Positions 10,958 through 22,293 of a DNA stretch of 61,181 nt are shown in pieces. The number at the start of each line of letters is the position of its first letter. Within the stretch, counting starts at the first letter, position 1. This stretch comes from Diphasiastrum complanatum (lineage: Eukaryota; Streptophyta; Lycopodiopsida; Lycopodiales; Lycopodiaceae). The stretch is taken from the NCBI GenBank assembly GCA_029204225.1, contig CM055095.1, positions 75,927,715-75,988,895 on the forward strand, in the 5' to 3' direction. The notes below the pieces were generated by a model. It saw nothing but the letters and a program-made list of their open reading frames with translations. It searched no databases and was not told where the DNA came from. Made by a program: the position numbers and the translations under genes.

Positions 10958-11007
10958 AACTGTGGTTTCTGATGTTTTAGCTTATGTTCCATATCTTGAA
11001 AAGATTC

Positions 11008-11011
<4 letters not shown>

Positions 11012-11104
<93 letters not shown>
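11012..11104. repeat. Microsatellite (GA)n, about 46 units
   Basis: An uninterrupted GA run just right of the E3 solo LTR. Poly-RE and poly-SL reading frames over it are not genes. Confidence 0.98.
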
Positions 11105-11105
<1 letters not shown>

Positions 11106-11106
11106 C

Positions 11107-11275
11107 ATTTCTTTTCTCAAATGAGCAAACCACTTACTTTGAGTGAAACCTCTATAAGCAATAAAGACTCTTATTTTCTAGAGTAAGTGGTTTGCTCATT
11201 TCTTTTCTCAAATGAGCAAACCACTTACTTTGAGTGAAACCTCTATAAGCAATAAAGACTCTTATTTTCTAGAAA
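11107..11275. repeat. Direct duplication with interposed inverted arm
   Basis: A block of about 75 bases (from TTTCTTTTCTCAAATGAGC to CTTATTTTCTAGA) occurs at 11107-11182 and again near 11199-11273. Between them, 11183-11201 is the exact reverse complement of 11119-11137 and of 11210-11228 (AAATGAGCAAACCACTTAC). The second pair can form a 19-bp stem with an 8-base loop; the first pair has a 45-base loop. Confidence 0.95.
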
Positions 11276-11340
11276 AAACCACTTACACTGCAACAAGACG
11301 CACGATTTCCAGCACACGAATGCATCATCGCCCATTGTAT

Positions 11341-11479
11341 ATCATTGGCTAGCAAGAGAGTTTCAACAACTACCGCCAAAGTGCACTCCAAGAGCTTGTG
11401 CAAGCCAAGACTGATATCAAGGCATGTCTTCAACATATCACACAACAAACACAACCGGCCCTACAACCCACGAATACCT
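11341..11479 (+). pseudogene. EPO fragment in inverted orientation
   Basis: The plus strand reads QESFNNYRQSALQELVQAKT followed by DIKACLQHITQQTQP. This aligns with the segment after the coiled coil of the EPO copy at 50.5 kb (QTLNSYQAKFDKY, ELAQAKQAFKACRQF, KKRTQP). The rest of the 11.5-13.5 kb copy is on the minus strand and ends just before this segment would be expected. This piece therefore looks like the missing next part, flipped. Confidence 0.6.
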
Positions 11480-11559
11480 AGCCAAATGCAAGACTAGAGG
11501 GCTAGTGGGAGTATAATTAGTCAACCTAATGGACGATTTCTAACGCACATGAATGTGTC

Positions 11560-13476
11560 ATTATCCTATACAATTCCACCTGCTTTGTGAGAAAATCCAT
11601 CTCGTGTTGAGTTAGAGGCCGGTTGATGGAAATTGGCTGGGCTAACCATAGTGTCTTCTCTTGTTGGAGGGTCTGGACCTCCGCTCCAAGGCGTTGATTT
11701 TCAATTTCAATTACTAGTAGCTGGGCTGAGCTGCTGTTGTTGCACTTGCTACTAAACTTTCTGGACCCTTGTGGAGGCTTCCATTGCTGATTTGAAGAGG
11801 TCTTTGATATAGTGTTGAAGACCCTCCTTATGTTGTTTAAGCTTCAAGACCCAATCCTTTTTTGCCTGCTGATGTTGAATTGCTACTTATAGGTCTTGTT
11901 GGAGTTGTGTGAGCTCCTCTTGCAACCTGGTATTGCTGGGTGCCATCTCCACAACTTGGTCATCCAATTAATTTGGCTGCTACCAGATCTTGGAGGAAAG
12001 TTCCCAAGGTCTTGTAAGTCGTGGTGACGTTTGTGGGCCCACCGTTATGGTACTGCTTGTTGGGCCTTGTTGAGGTGTTACCCCGGGTGGTACACTATGT
12101 TCGTCATTGTTTTCAATGAGAATTTCTTGCACCATCACGTCGTCAGGTGCGGTGGGATCAGCACTGGGATCAGTACGCTGCAGTGAGTTGATGTACTCAA
12201 TGCACATGAATGTCTCATCGTCCAACGATTTGTGTTGTTTGAAGGAAGCAAGGGGAGGAAATGTAGGAAATTGAAGAGTGGTATTGAGGATGGAAGGAGA
12301 TGAAGGAGGTGAGAGGTGGAGGATATTTATCCAAGAGAGAGTGTCGGGTGACATCTAGGAATCTTGGGAGTTAATAATGAGGGGTGGGGTAGAAACGGAA
12401 GAATCAAAAGATGTGAGAAGAATGGATGAGGCGATGGTGATGGAGGGTGGAGGAGAAGCAAGAACAGCAGTGGACAGTGGTGGAATGGGAGCGATATAAG
12501 TGGAAGAGGTTGTAGCAGTGGGTGGGGAAAAAAAAGTAGAAGAAGTGGTTGTAGGACGGGGTGGTGCGGTATGTTGTCAATTGGAAGGAGGACTTGTGGG
12601 GGATGAGGTGGTGCCATGCATCTGTTTGCTGGCCGGTGAGTTAGTTGGGAGTGTAGGGGGTCTAAGGCTGATTGAGGGAGCAATGGTGGAGAGGACTTCA
12701 TAGCGATGGAAACCCCAAACTTTTTGTTCAAGAAGGGTAACGATGAGGGTAGAGAGAAGGGGCCCTACAGCGAACCGTTCACGCACATTAGGTTTTATGG
12801 CTCTCTTCAACTCGGAGATAATGAAGGCATGCAAATTATATGGCACAACCATGTCACTAGGAAATTCCTTGTGGGACTCCACAAATTGACTGAGGAGGAG
12901 GGATGGAATGCGGGCCTTCCACAAGCTTTCAATGGCTAGGAAATTGCTCATGAGGTTAGTGGCAATTTGAACAACGAGATTATTGATGGCGACGATCAGA
13001 TATTCATCATTCTTCTGTTGAATGGATTCTAAGAAGTCCAGGTAAGGGTAGATGGGTTTGGGAGCATGACGGTGTGATGGCTTTAGTCTATCACCAGAAA
13101 GAATTTTGATGGTACCCAGGGAGGCAATGTTCACACACACACGGTGTGTGGTACCTTGGTATTAGACATAGAAATGGTTTTTATCTTCATCCCATGTGGC
13201 GTAGGCCATGACGATGAAGTCCATGTTGAGGGCGCAGGTAAAGAGCATTGGGTGAATGCCCATTGTGTCGAGGAGAGGTTGTGTGGTTTGGACCCAGGGT
13301 GCGATTTGAGATTCTGTAGGCAGGTCCCAAATGTGGGTGGAGGTAGGGATATCACGTTGAACAACTTGGGTAGTGTCAATTTCATCAGAAGCGCTGGATG
13401 GTTGATTATCAAAGTTGTGCTGCGAATCTGATGTCGACTTCGACGACTTTGGTTCTCTGAGAAACTCTGATACCAT
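11560..13476 (-). pseudogene. EPO-X: long copy of the env-position retroelement ORF
   Basis: One minus-strand frame runs from an ATG at 13476 to about 12577 with a single in-frame stop (TAA near 13160). Shifted frames carry it on to about 11560. Order: an N-terminal region with MAYATWDEDKNHFYV and, across the stop, YQGTTHRVCVNIASL; a helical-looking middle ending LLEQKVWGF; a Pro/Ser-rich stretch; an acidic stretch (EILIENNDEHSVPPG); then a coiled coil (LQEELTQLQQDL, KEGLQHYIKDLFKSAMEAST, ENQRLGAEVQTLQQEKT). The N-terminal region aligns without gaps to the Gyp1 ORF at 24797 (LHAYATWEAPKTRFHF, LYQGTMYKVRINANSM), by eye about 38% identical over 58 residues. The coiled coil aligns to 25.3 kb and 50.3 kb. 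No catalytic motif, signal peptide or membrane segment is evident. Function unknown. Confidence 0.7.
13463..13475 (-). promoter_or_regulatory. Possible primer-binding site (initiator tRNA-Met type)
   Basis: The minus strand reads TGGTATCAGAGTT, which matches the plant initiator-tRNA-Met complement used as the PBS by CopN and CopD (TGGTATCAGAGC) over 11 bases. A potential LTR end CA (plus-strand TG at 13477-13478) lies one base away. The EPO-X start codon overlaps this site. No second LTR was found, so the call is tentative. Confidence 0.45.
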
Positions 13477-14000
13477 TGATGTGGATCCTATAATTCGAAG
13501 TCGGAGCTAGTCGTGATTCACTAATATGAGCTCAGATGGAACCGATCTATCTGAGAAGGCTACTCATTTCGCGATCAGACATCCTTTGAACTACAAATAG
13601 CTAATGCTAATTTGATACTAATTTATGAATAGTAGATAATGTCAAATGACAACAGAAGTATATCTACTTATGAACTGAGCAAGAATCACAACATTCAGAG
13701 ATTGCATACATTGAGCAGGAGAACTATTATTTGTCTATATTACCAAAATCAAGTATACAACAATGATTTTTTTTTAGCGTTGTCTGTTTCCAAGATCAAG
13801 ACGTTGCCGCAAGAGAGGTATTCTCTCTCACGAATAGAAACTAGCTACTGCTAATTCTATGTAAGTGTGAGTGTGGTGATGTGTGTCTACTACTACATGA
13901 CTAACACTCATCCACTACTTCCACACACACTCTATATATGCTTACAATGTCTGTATCCAATATCCAATACATATAGCATGCTTGGTCTGATTACAAGAAC
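13477..14000 (-). mobile_element. Putative LTR remnant of the EPO-X element
   Basis: The only evidence is that the sequence abuts the PBS-like site and begins TG in plus-strand reading. It has no paralogue in the window, so the far boundary is a guess. Coding frames are absent. Confidence 0.25.
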
Positions 14001-14939
14001 TAATTTGCTAAGCATTACAAGATAGTTTAAGTGAAAACATCAGCTAACTATGTCCTGCTACTTTGCTTAACTACAAGGATTTAACGGTTGAGTCTAACAT
14101 TCAAACTGTCATGCTTGTCGAGCCTTGATCTCAAAGTCGACGTACTCGACGTTTGACGTGGATTGTCTCGACTTGGCACTTAGTTGGGGTTGAGTCCTCA
14201 TCAGTCACTTTGCTGACTTCAGACACTTCGAGGACTTCGGCCTTTTAGAACTGGTTTGCCTTTGTTGTCTTTATTGTCTTCAGAGACTTCGGCCACTTCG
14301 GCTGTCTCTTCGATGTCATCGATGACTTCGATTGAGATTGGTGCCTTGGCAACTCGTTGGTGTCGGGGACTTTGGCTGGCGTTGATGACTTCGGTTGAGT
14401 CGGTTGGTGCCTGTGTAGAAATTGCGTGTATTTCTACTAGACAAGGCTCACAAGCTAAAAGCGCTTTGTGGGTAGAAACATTAAGTTCTTTAGGTTGGTA
14501 GAGGATGCCATGACAATGATGGATTGGGTTAAGGTTTTGAAGGGAAAGGGTAAGAACAAGGGATGATCTGGTAATGACTTGGGATGAAAAAGAAGAAAAG
14601 AAGCTTAGAAAATGAGAAAATGACTCGAAAAAGAGAGAAATGTTGGATTTTGACTGAATGGAGGTGGACTAGGTGGAAATGAGAGTGGAATAGGTGGTTA
14701 TGAGTGCTGACAAAAGGGCATGTGAAGTTTGGTCACAATCGAAGACAGTTGAAAATTCACTTAGAAAATTGGCAAGAGCTTTGTTGTGTGAAGTGACAAA
14801 TGACTCAAATTTTCTGCTTATATATAGGAAACCTAGAGGGCATATAAGGAGAAGTGCACTTTTCACTGTTCAGTTCCATACCAATTTTTGCAGAGACCTT
14901 CTTCACAATATTCTAAGACCCCAAAATATTTGTTTATAG
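14001..14939. other. Low-complexity CTTCG-rich stretch and anonymous DNA
   Basis: Between 14110 and 14410 the pentamer CTTCG, often as GACTTCG, recurs about ten times at irregular spacing without a fixed unit. The rest (14420-14939) holds no recognisable domain. ORFs at 14256-14501 and 14694-14939 have no family resemblance. Confidence 0.5.
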
Positions 14940-15990
14940 CCAGATTGACATATGGCTCGTCCATTCCATACCACTATTGTGCTCAAGTTGGGGTGGTAAC
15001 TCATGCTCTGCTGTTGTTAAGTTTATATGGGCCACTTGGTTGTTAGCTGGCCCTTGTGGTGTAGGTAAAGCCATGCATTGCTGATTCATTGGCACTCCAA
15101 ACTATGATGCCAAATTCGGTACCCCTTGGTGGTAAGGATAAGAGGTCTGGTACTGATTTCTCTTTTGTTGTATAATCTTGGGGTTGAATGGGCAGAACAT
15201 TTTTTCGTGTGATGATGCATTGCACATGTGGCAATACTATTGTGTCAGTTTGAGATTTTTTTTTCAAAACTAGACACTCATTGGTTGTATGGTTCTGTGT
15301 ACAAATCGGACACCATGCATTTTCTCTTCGAGGATACTGTAATTGGTTCTGATCTGTGCATTAGAAGATGATGCTACAGCTCCTTGTAAGGCCTTCAATT
15401 TTTTATCAAATTGGGTCATCAATAGTTTAATCTATTGTTTGTGTAGTTTAGTCATTTGTTCCATCAACAGATTAGTTGATATATTGGAAGCATTGGAAGT
15501 TGATGCTACCGAGGGAGTTGTATGATGGGTTGTTGAATATGAGCCATCGTCTGAGCCTTCATCCTCCTCTCCAATAGCATCTTCCATGGCTTCCTACAAT
15601 GTGGCACACTGCTCCCGACGTTTGAGTTCTCTTTTGATGCTTTGTGGTAATTCCACGAGGAACCACATAATCACTGCAAGATCGAGAGTCAGGACTGTGT
15701 TGCCTTCGGATCGTAGATGCTTGACTCATTCAATATAGTCCCAGACCCTTTCTCATTTTTCCATCTTGACTTTGATTAATGCGATAAATGGATCTTCTAG
15801 AAACTTTCTTGGTTTAAAGCACGTGACATTGGGAATAACTTTCATTTTTCCGCTGGAGTTTGTTCGCCATAGATCTCGCATGCTTGTTTGTAGATCTGGA
15901 GAAATATGATTTTATATGTTGATCCATCATATTATAGAATTTCAAGATGAGGTGCCCTCTGAACTGCTTGCAAGGGTACAACAGATTGAC
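14940..15990 (-). pseudogene. Gyp5: Ty3/gypsy gag fragment
   Basis: It aligns over most of its length with the Gyp2 gag at 38.9-39.9 kb, same strand. From 15990 leftward come the gag core (PRYDGSSD-like text is degraded, then the acquisition of DYIE and ASTI blocks), an acidic linker (EDEGSDDGSYS-like), and a zinc-knuckle region whose last recognisable piece is near 15300-15200 (CPICTQNHTTNECLVL). Further minus-strand text (PRGTEFGIIVW region) extends to about 15040. It keeps CGA and CAG codons at two positions where Gyp2 has TGA and TAG. It has its own stops and at least one frame shift. No LTR or PBS adjoins. Confidence 0.8.
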
Positions 15991-18859
15991 CCATTAAAGA
16001 GAGAATACACGAGATTTTGACACAAAAACCATTCTATCTCTCAAAAGTGTTAAAAGTACAATGAGAGCCTACATCCATATAGTGGTAGCTCAAGTTCCTA
16101 GAAAGCATGTGATGATCTCTAAACATGATTGGACCTTTAATTTGCACCTTGTAGTCTGATTGGACATCAAAAACCAATTGGAGCCTATCCATTTGAACAT
16201 TCTATCCACTTGAATAGTAGTGGACTGATTGAACTTGAAGTATTTCTATTAAAACTTATAATCATACTCATTTTACACATTTTTCATTTGTTTGTTTCAT
16301 TGAGATACATACACTAATTTTTCATACGTTTATAGTATAATTGAAAATCTTAATTTTTTGTATTTGTAAGCTAAGACTTTGTCATAATTTTTTGTGAACT
16401 TAATGCTCAAATTATTATTCTCTCATTGGTGAATTAGCTCATATTTCTTTTATTGCATATCTTGATAGCATTTCAATTTTTGGAGTCTCAACATTTTTGT
16501 ACTTTTGTTAAATACAATAAATTTGCCTCAAATAAACTATAAAGTGTCAATATTTGACCCACTTTTCAAAAGCATTAGAAAAGATAAGTTTTTTAAGGGA
16601 ATCTTCAAATAGGTAACCTGCAACATTACCTATTCCCACAATGTTATTACCATAAAATAAGATTGTAAATATGTCACCCATATTTTGAAAAAAATAGTCA
16701 TCATGATAGCACTAATAATCATTGATATCATTGAGGGATTGAATTCAATCTTTTCAAGTAGTCTTTTTGTTGTTTCTTTGTTTGATGGTTCTTTGGGGTT
16801 GAAACTCTTTCTTGTTGTAAATTGCCTATAGATAGCACCATGTCTCCACCACTACAACAACCATCACATCCACTAACACCACTACAACCATCATCACACC
16901 AGCATATTATCACATTTATCACATCACTTGGATAATTAGCAACAATGTTTTTCATGTCTTACTTGAACTTTTACCCATTTAGAAGGTGAAGCAATGTTAC
17001 AAGCCCAAAGCCAAAACCAACATTGTTAACTAGGCCAGAAGTCGACTAGTCCATCAATGAATCTAAGAGAGATGAGTAGATGAAGAGAGAGATGAGTTAA
17101 GAAAGAAAGCTACATAGGTGGATGATGTGAATACTCAAATGGATGATGATGAGAATAAAGAAAAATTAAGTTGAAGAATTATCACAAAAAATAAAAGAAA
17201 GAAAAGAAAAAAGAATACCTAAAGGCATATCAAGCAACTAACAAATAATTGGAGTGAAACTTTGAGTTCCAACAAAACATAGCTAGCATAATCTTACAAG
17301 GAGATGAATGAATTAATGGTAAAAGAAAAAATATATTAACATAAGTTAGAGGGACCCTTACATGATGCACTTTAAAATAAGAAGTACAACCATAAGGCAT
17401 TGACGACAATAATTAATGAGAAGACAATAGAGCAAATGGAAGCTCTAGAAAAAGAATAAGAATAGTTGGAAAGCTACTTGAAGTGACATGCAAACTTAAA
17501 GGAGTCAAGCACTACAAGTGCCAATGTGTTGTCACTAACACAAACTCTGTTGCACTAAGATCATCTTTTTCATGCCTAGCTTAACATTAAAGACATTTGA
17601 TATAGCAATATGAAAAAAGACAATAGTTAATTTGAATGAGTACACATGTGATGAAGAGTTTATTAGAAAAAAGATTAAGTCTTGGAGATCCACTACGCTA
17701 GCGTTTGGATTTTATTTGGTTTGTGAATATGTCTATAAAAGATTATATCACAAGTTCAATTTGAGACTTGTTTGTCCTGTTTATCCCTTCTAGTCTCAAC
17801 GTTCTTCACTTTCACCAAGTGTCTACATATATCATGCCCTTGAGGTCCTGCAACTAGCCATTCCCACTTTGGTTAAGCTTTTTATGCATATTATCAAACC
17901 ATGCTCACCCTTTTCCTCCTCTTGCATGATGCTTCACAACTTCTCTTAAGCATGCAGAAGAAAATGATACTTTTTTTGCTCTCATTTTTATAATGTGCAA
18001 TTATTTTAGTATGGCATTTCAAAATGAGGTTTTTTCCAAACTCAATATTTACTACCCATGAATACTTAGGGCTTTTTTTTTATACCCCTCCCAAGTTGGC
18101 AACCTTGCCACCCTTCATAACTCCTTTCCCTATTTCCAATTTCATCTAACAAGGATTGCCTTCTTCTCCCCATCACCATATATGACACTCTCATTGACCT
18201 AACATTGGGCACCAATCTAGTCTCTATTGGAGATAGGCCTACCCTTTCCACAAAAAATCGTTTCATCACACCACTTGAGAAGTCAAGCATGTGTACATGA
18301 AATCAAATGGATGTGTACGTGTACATAAAATTTTAGGGAGCGGGTCCCTCCAATGGATAGATCCATGCTTTCCTTAAAAAAATACCCACAACCTATATTT
18401 TGAGGAAGCTATTACGTCCTATGCACAACCTTGGAGATTATTGTGAGGATCGACCCCCAATCTATATGGCATAATTAGATCCTCCTAATTTCTTTTTGAG
18501 CCATGGAGATATCTTTCGATGCACCTTGCAAAGTCGTGGTGATTTGACATATCATTGGAACATATTCATTATAAATCCCAACACCCTTCATTGTGATTTC
18601 CTTAAAAATTCCATCTTCTAGTAGATGGAAGATGATATTAAAAAATCGGATCACAAAGATCCATTTATGCCCTTTGATCTTTGGCTAATATGGAGAGCAC
18701 ATCTAACATCATTAGCAATGTAGAAATCTTGCATCTACTACACATAGAAGATGTAAACTCAATAAGAACTTGTCAAAATCACTTATGTAAGTTAATTTAC
18801 TATTCCATTCCATACAATAGTCGTACAACAATAGTACTCATGCATGGGAACTCATACAC
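15991..18859. other. AT-rich intergenic DNA, nothing recognised
   Basis: No frame longer than about 75 codons and no conserved motif is seen on either strand. No LTR boundary, PBS or repeat shared with the rest of the window was found by eye. Confidence 0.6.
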
Positions 18860-19294
18860 ATAAGAAAAATAGCATTCTACACACAAATTTCACTATATCA
18901 ACACAAAGATGCAAAAAATGGATCTAGAAACCCAAAGAGATATCTTCCATAAGAATGAATGAGAGATGAATTCCCCCCACGCTCATCTCCTATTCACAAT
19001 AGCCTCTTGCCCTATTTAGATCATATTGCCCAAGTTTATCAACTTGTGAAAGTTTCTAGATCTCTTCCAAACCCTAGATCTAACATCACTAGATTCAATG
19101 CATCTCTACTAACCAATTAGAGTAGGTATAAATTCAACTTACCAACTTGCCTAAGTTGCCAAAAATAGTAAATCCACTATTCTTAGGCCTTATTAACTTT
19201 ATAAAGCTTATCTCTAAGTTGAAAATGCATATTGGCCTCAAAATTGCCAAATAAACTCAACTTGACTAAACTAAACTATTTGATATTTTTCACA
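18860..19294 (-). mobile_element. Copia-E4: old, diverged family-E LTR (minus)
   Basis: Blocks in order match the E1 LTR: AAAATAGCATTCTACACAC, TAGATTCAATGCATCTCTAC, AAGTTGAAAATGCATATTGG, CCTCAAAATTGCCAAAT, and the end TTTTTCACA. The similarity is clearly lower than between E1 and E3. No polypurine tract or coding remnant adjoins it, so it is probably an old solo LTR. Confidence 0.6.
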
Positions 19295-20525
19295 TATGAC
19301 ATTTGGTTTTAAATGAGATATATAGGTGCACTTTGACAAACATAGCAACTCATTAGATCTCATATTGGTTGAGAGTGTCAAAAATGCCCAAGTACTATGA
19401 TTGTTATCTAAAACTTTGCAAACATCATATATCTGCTTTGAGGATTTTTGCTTTACTTTCTAACAATGGAAATAACAAAGTAGCTTCCTATTTACTATAG
19501 AGCAACCTTGGCCTCATATAAGTAGCTCCAAGGTGATTATTTAAAAATCTATGTAGCTAGGAATCAAATGGCTTGTAGCTGGTTGCTTACAATGCATACA
19601 CTTGGCCTTTGACTTGATTCGAAAAAACGACCATTATGCCATCCTTCACAAACAAATAGTTTAAATGGTGTTCTTGACAATATCAAAAGAAAAGGAGGAT
19701 GATCAAGATAACATGAAACAGGTTGTGATGACAAACAATGGAATAAGAGATATGCAAGGTTGGCTCTCAAACCAAAAAAAAAAAAAAAAAAAGAGGATAA
19801 AGGAACAATGTCTAGGATACTTTTCACATCAATAACTATCTATTTATCTCCAAGTCAAGGTTCTTGTTTCATATAGCAAGTTCTAGGAATCTTCAAAAGT
19901 CTCAAAGCTTGTCACTCCTTGGCTAAGAAAATCAATGTTTCCTACGATGAAATGGTAGCTCTTTCAAAGATGGGCATAACACTACATGTGGGCTACCTTT
20001 CATAAATTTCATAAAAAAATGACAAGTTTATAGTCTATGCTCTCGAGTGCAAAAGGGATGAAAGCTATAGAACAAGACCAAGATAATCTATAAGAGTAGT
20101 GCCCTATTCTCTAGAACGTCTTCTTTGTCTACAAGAATATCCAGACATATTACGTTGAAGCTTCCTAAATTTTCACATAATCAATAGTGAAGAAGAATTG
20201 AAACCAATTGTTATGTCCACATCCTGAATATAGAAGCAATCCTAGACTTGGATAAATGGTACTCTAGGATACGAGTTTATTAGTTATGTCTCATTATTCT
20301 AGACTAGGCCAAAAATGTAATTAATAACCTTGTGCGGGCCCATGCATACCCATTACAATATGTGGAACTAGTGCATGGTGTCTGACAACTATAAATGCAT
20401 GTAAAAGAAATTAAAAGCAATTGGAATAAAATTGGAATCTTATGAAGAATATTTCTAGGCTCTAGAGGCTTATATATATCTGTAGGAACTTGCCCATCTC
20501 CTCATCTATTTTCCAATTTTTTATT
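19295..20525. other. AT-rich intergenic DNA, nothing recognised
   Basis: Contains a run of 18 A near 19773-19791 and a poly-F/K shadow frame over it. No gene, LTR or structured repeat is supported. Confidence 0.6.
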
Positions 20526-20779
20526 TGTTGGGGGTATTCCCAACATATTGTAAATAAATAATATCGGCTAATAAATTATGTTGCGAGGGCATGGCATCCT
20601 GTACGTATAAGCCCATGTCCCAATGAGCACGCAAGTTGAGTTGTAAATAGAATAATAGACTTGGGACCTTTTGTAATTAAAATAAAACTTGAGGCCCAAA
20701 GTCAAGTTAGAAACTTAGTGTTAACTCTTTTAAGTTGGGTCCAAATGGAGACTCACATGAATCATGTGAAATCCAATGT
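20526..20779 (+). mobile_element. Gyp1 5' LTR, first 254 bp only
   Basis: It begins TGTTGGGGGTATTCCCAAC and matches bases 1-254 of the full Gyp4 LTR at 51709. Similarity stops abruptly after AATCCAATGT, and the next base is already gypsy gag-protease coding sequence. The rest of the LTR, the PBS, the leader and most of gag are missing here. A minus-strand LTR fragment at 41061-41604 carries the complementary part, from about base 260 onward. Confidence 0.9.
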
Positions 20780-22293
20780 GCGGGCTCACCATTGCGCACT
20801 AATCAGAATGATCGATTGCACCAACATGAACCACCTTTTCACGTGGTGGAGCCCAAGGAACCACACACTGAAAGGCTCACACTTTTACTGGCAAGCCGTG
20901 TTAGTTGACCACTCGGAGAACTACTGCAGATTGCACCACAAGCGAAAAGCCTTCTAGCTAAATGGGCCAAAGCGGATGAGGAGCCAGTAGCGCTTGAGCC
21001 CATATATTGTACGGGCTATGAAGAAATGAGTAACGTCCTCCACATCGAGGTAGCATGGGAAAGTGAGGAACACAACATCACTTTGCCAATCAAACACAAG
21101 AGATATGAGGACGAGGCAGCAGTAGTAGATGGAGGATCAGGTGTCAATTTGATCTCCACTACTTTGTATGAAAAGTGGGGTTTACAAGGGTTGAAGCTAG
21201 CAAGATTCGCCATCAAGCTGGTGGATCAATCCTGTGTGAAACCAAAAGGTGTAGTTGCCAATATACCTGTAAAAATAGCAGGCATGCAGTTCGTGATCAC
21301 TTTTGTAGTCATGGATATACCTGAATCTCCAATTGCATACCGTGTGTTACTGGGAAGACCATGGTTGAGGACTGCGCAAGTAGTACACAACTGGGGCACG
21401 GGGAAACTCACATTTGAAAATAGAGAGCAGGTTGTGAAGGTTGATCCAACCACATGGGCGGTGAAACCTATTGCACCCAGGGTTGATGACGGATCATCTA
21501 TGATAGATCACACGATTGATCGCCCAAGGCCAGCCAAGGGAGGTCACTATGATTCAGAGATGGATGTTGTGAGATGGACGGATGCATTAGCAACTATTGA
21601 TTGTCGGGCATGTCAATATGAATCGGATCTTGAACCCAGTACATCTTCACCCAAGTGTTACACCATGGACACACCAATTACATTTGGGGTGAATATGATA
21701 AACGTAGCATGGCTGTCAACGGAGCCTATTGAGAACCCAATGGACGATGATCTAGTCCCTTGGCAACATGCTCTAGCTTATAATAAGGAGATTGAGCTGA
21801 CTGATGAACAAGTCCTACATCACATGGACCCAGATCGTTACGGAACCAAGAAAGTACCAGCTCAACCACTACAAAAGTCTGCTATGGTGAAAGTAGGATT
21901 GATCCACCCAAGGCACCTACGAATAAGAAGAATCAGTTGAAGCAATGCTACAACCAGGTGATCCGATGGAGTGATCTACCCAAAGAGGCGATAGCTATAG
22001 TGGATGTTGATATTCGCAACCATGAGGGAAATGTCACGGCAGTCCTGGTAAAAGACAACAAGGATGAATCCACCAAAATGACAAAAAAGGTTAAAAAGAA
22101 AGTGTTGGATTCCTTGAAGTCAATCAAGATAGACTCAGATACAGCGCCATCTTCTACACAGGTGACAGAAAATCAAAAAATGACCAGTTGGGCTAAGATC
22201 AATATGCTGAAAGAGGAATCTCAACGAGCGCCAGTTCATGAGATGTCTGAGACTTTCAAGAATTACACCGTGGACGATGTGGTAATCATGTAG
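20780..22293 (+). pseudogene. Gyp1 gag-protease junction and aspartic protease
   Basis: One frame runs from 20780 to 21938 with a single early TGA; the clean ORF starts at 21026. The retropepsin core is visible: AVVDGGSGVNLISTTLYEKW near 21118-21177, with the catalytic Asp in VDGGSG, and the second conserved block LLGRPWLRTAQVVHNW near 21348. A charged linker follows. The ORF at 21937-22293 continues it in another frame. Family knowledge: plant gypsy elements place this protease between gag and reverse transcriptase. The catalytic motif is DGG rather than the commoner DTG or DSG, a form I associate with several plant gypsy lineages. Frame shifts make the polyprotein non-functional. Confidence 0.85.

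Noticed and set aside
10443-11186. ORFs made of VCVC, THTH, RERE or SLSL repeats
   Set aside because: They are translations of GT and GA microsatellites in all frames and contain no protein domain.
14110-14410. CTTCG-rich stretch as a satellite or CRISPR-like array
   Set aside because: Spacing is irregular, no fixed unit or spacer pattern exists, and a plant nuclear context makes CRISPR implausible.
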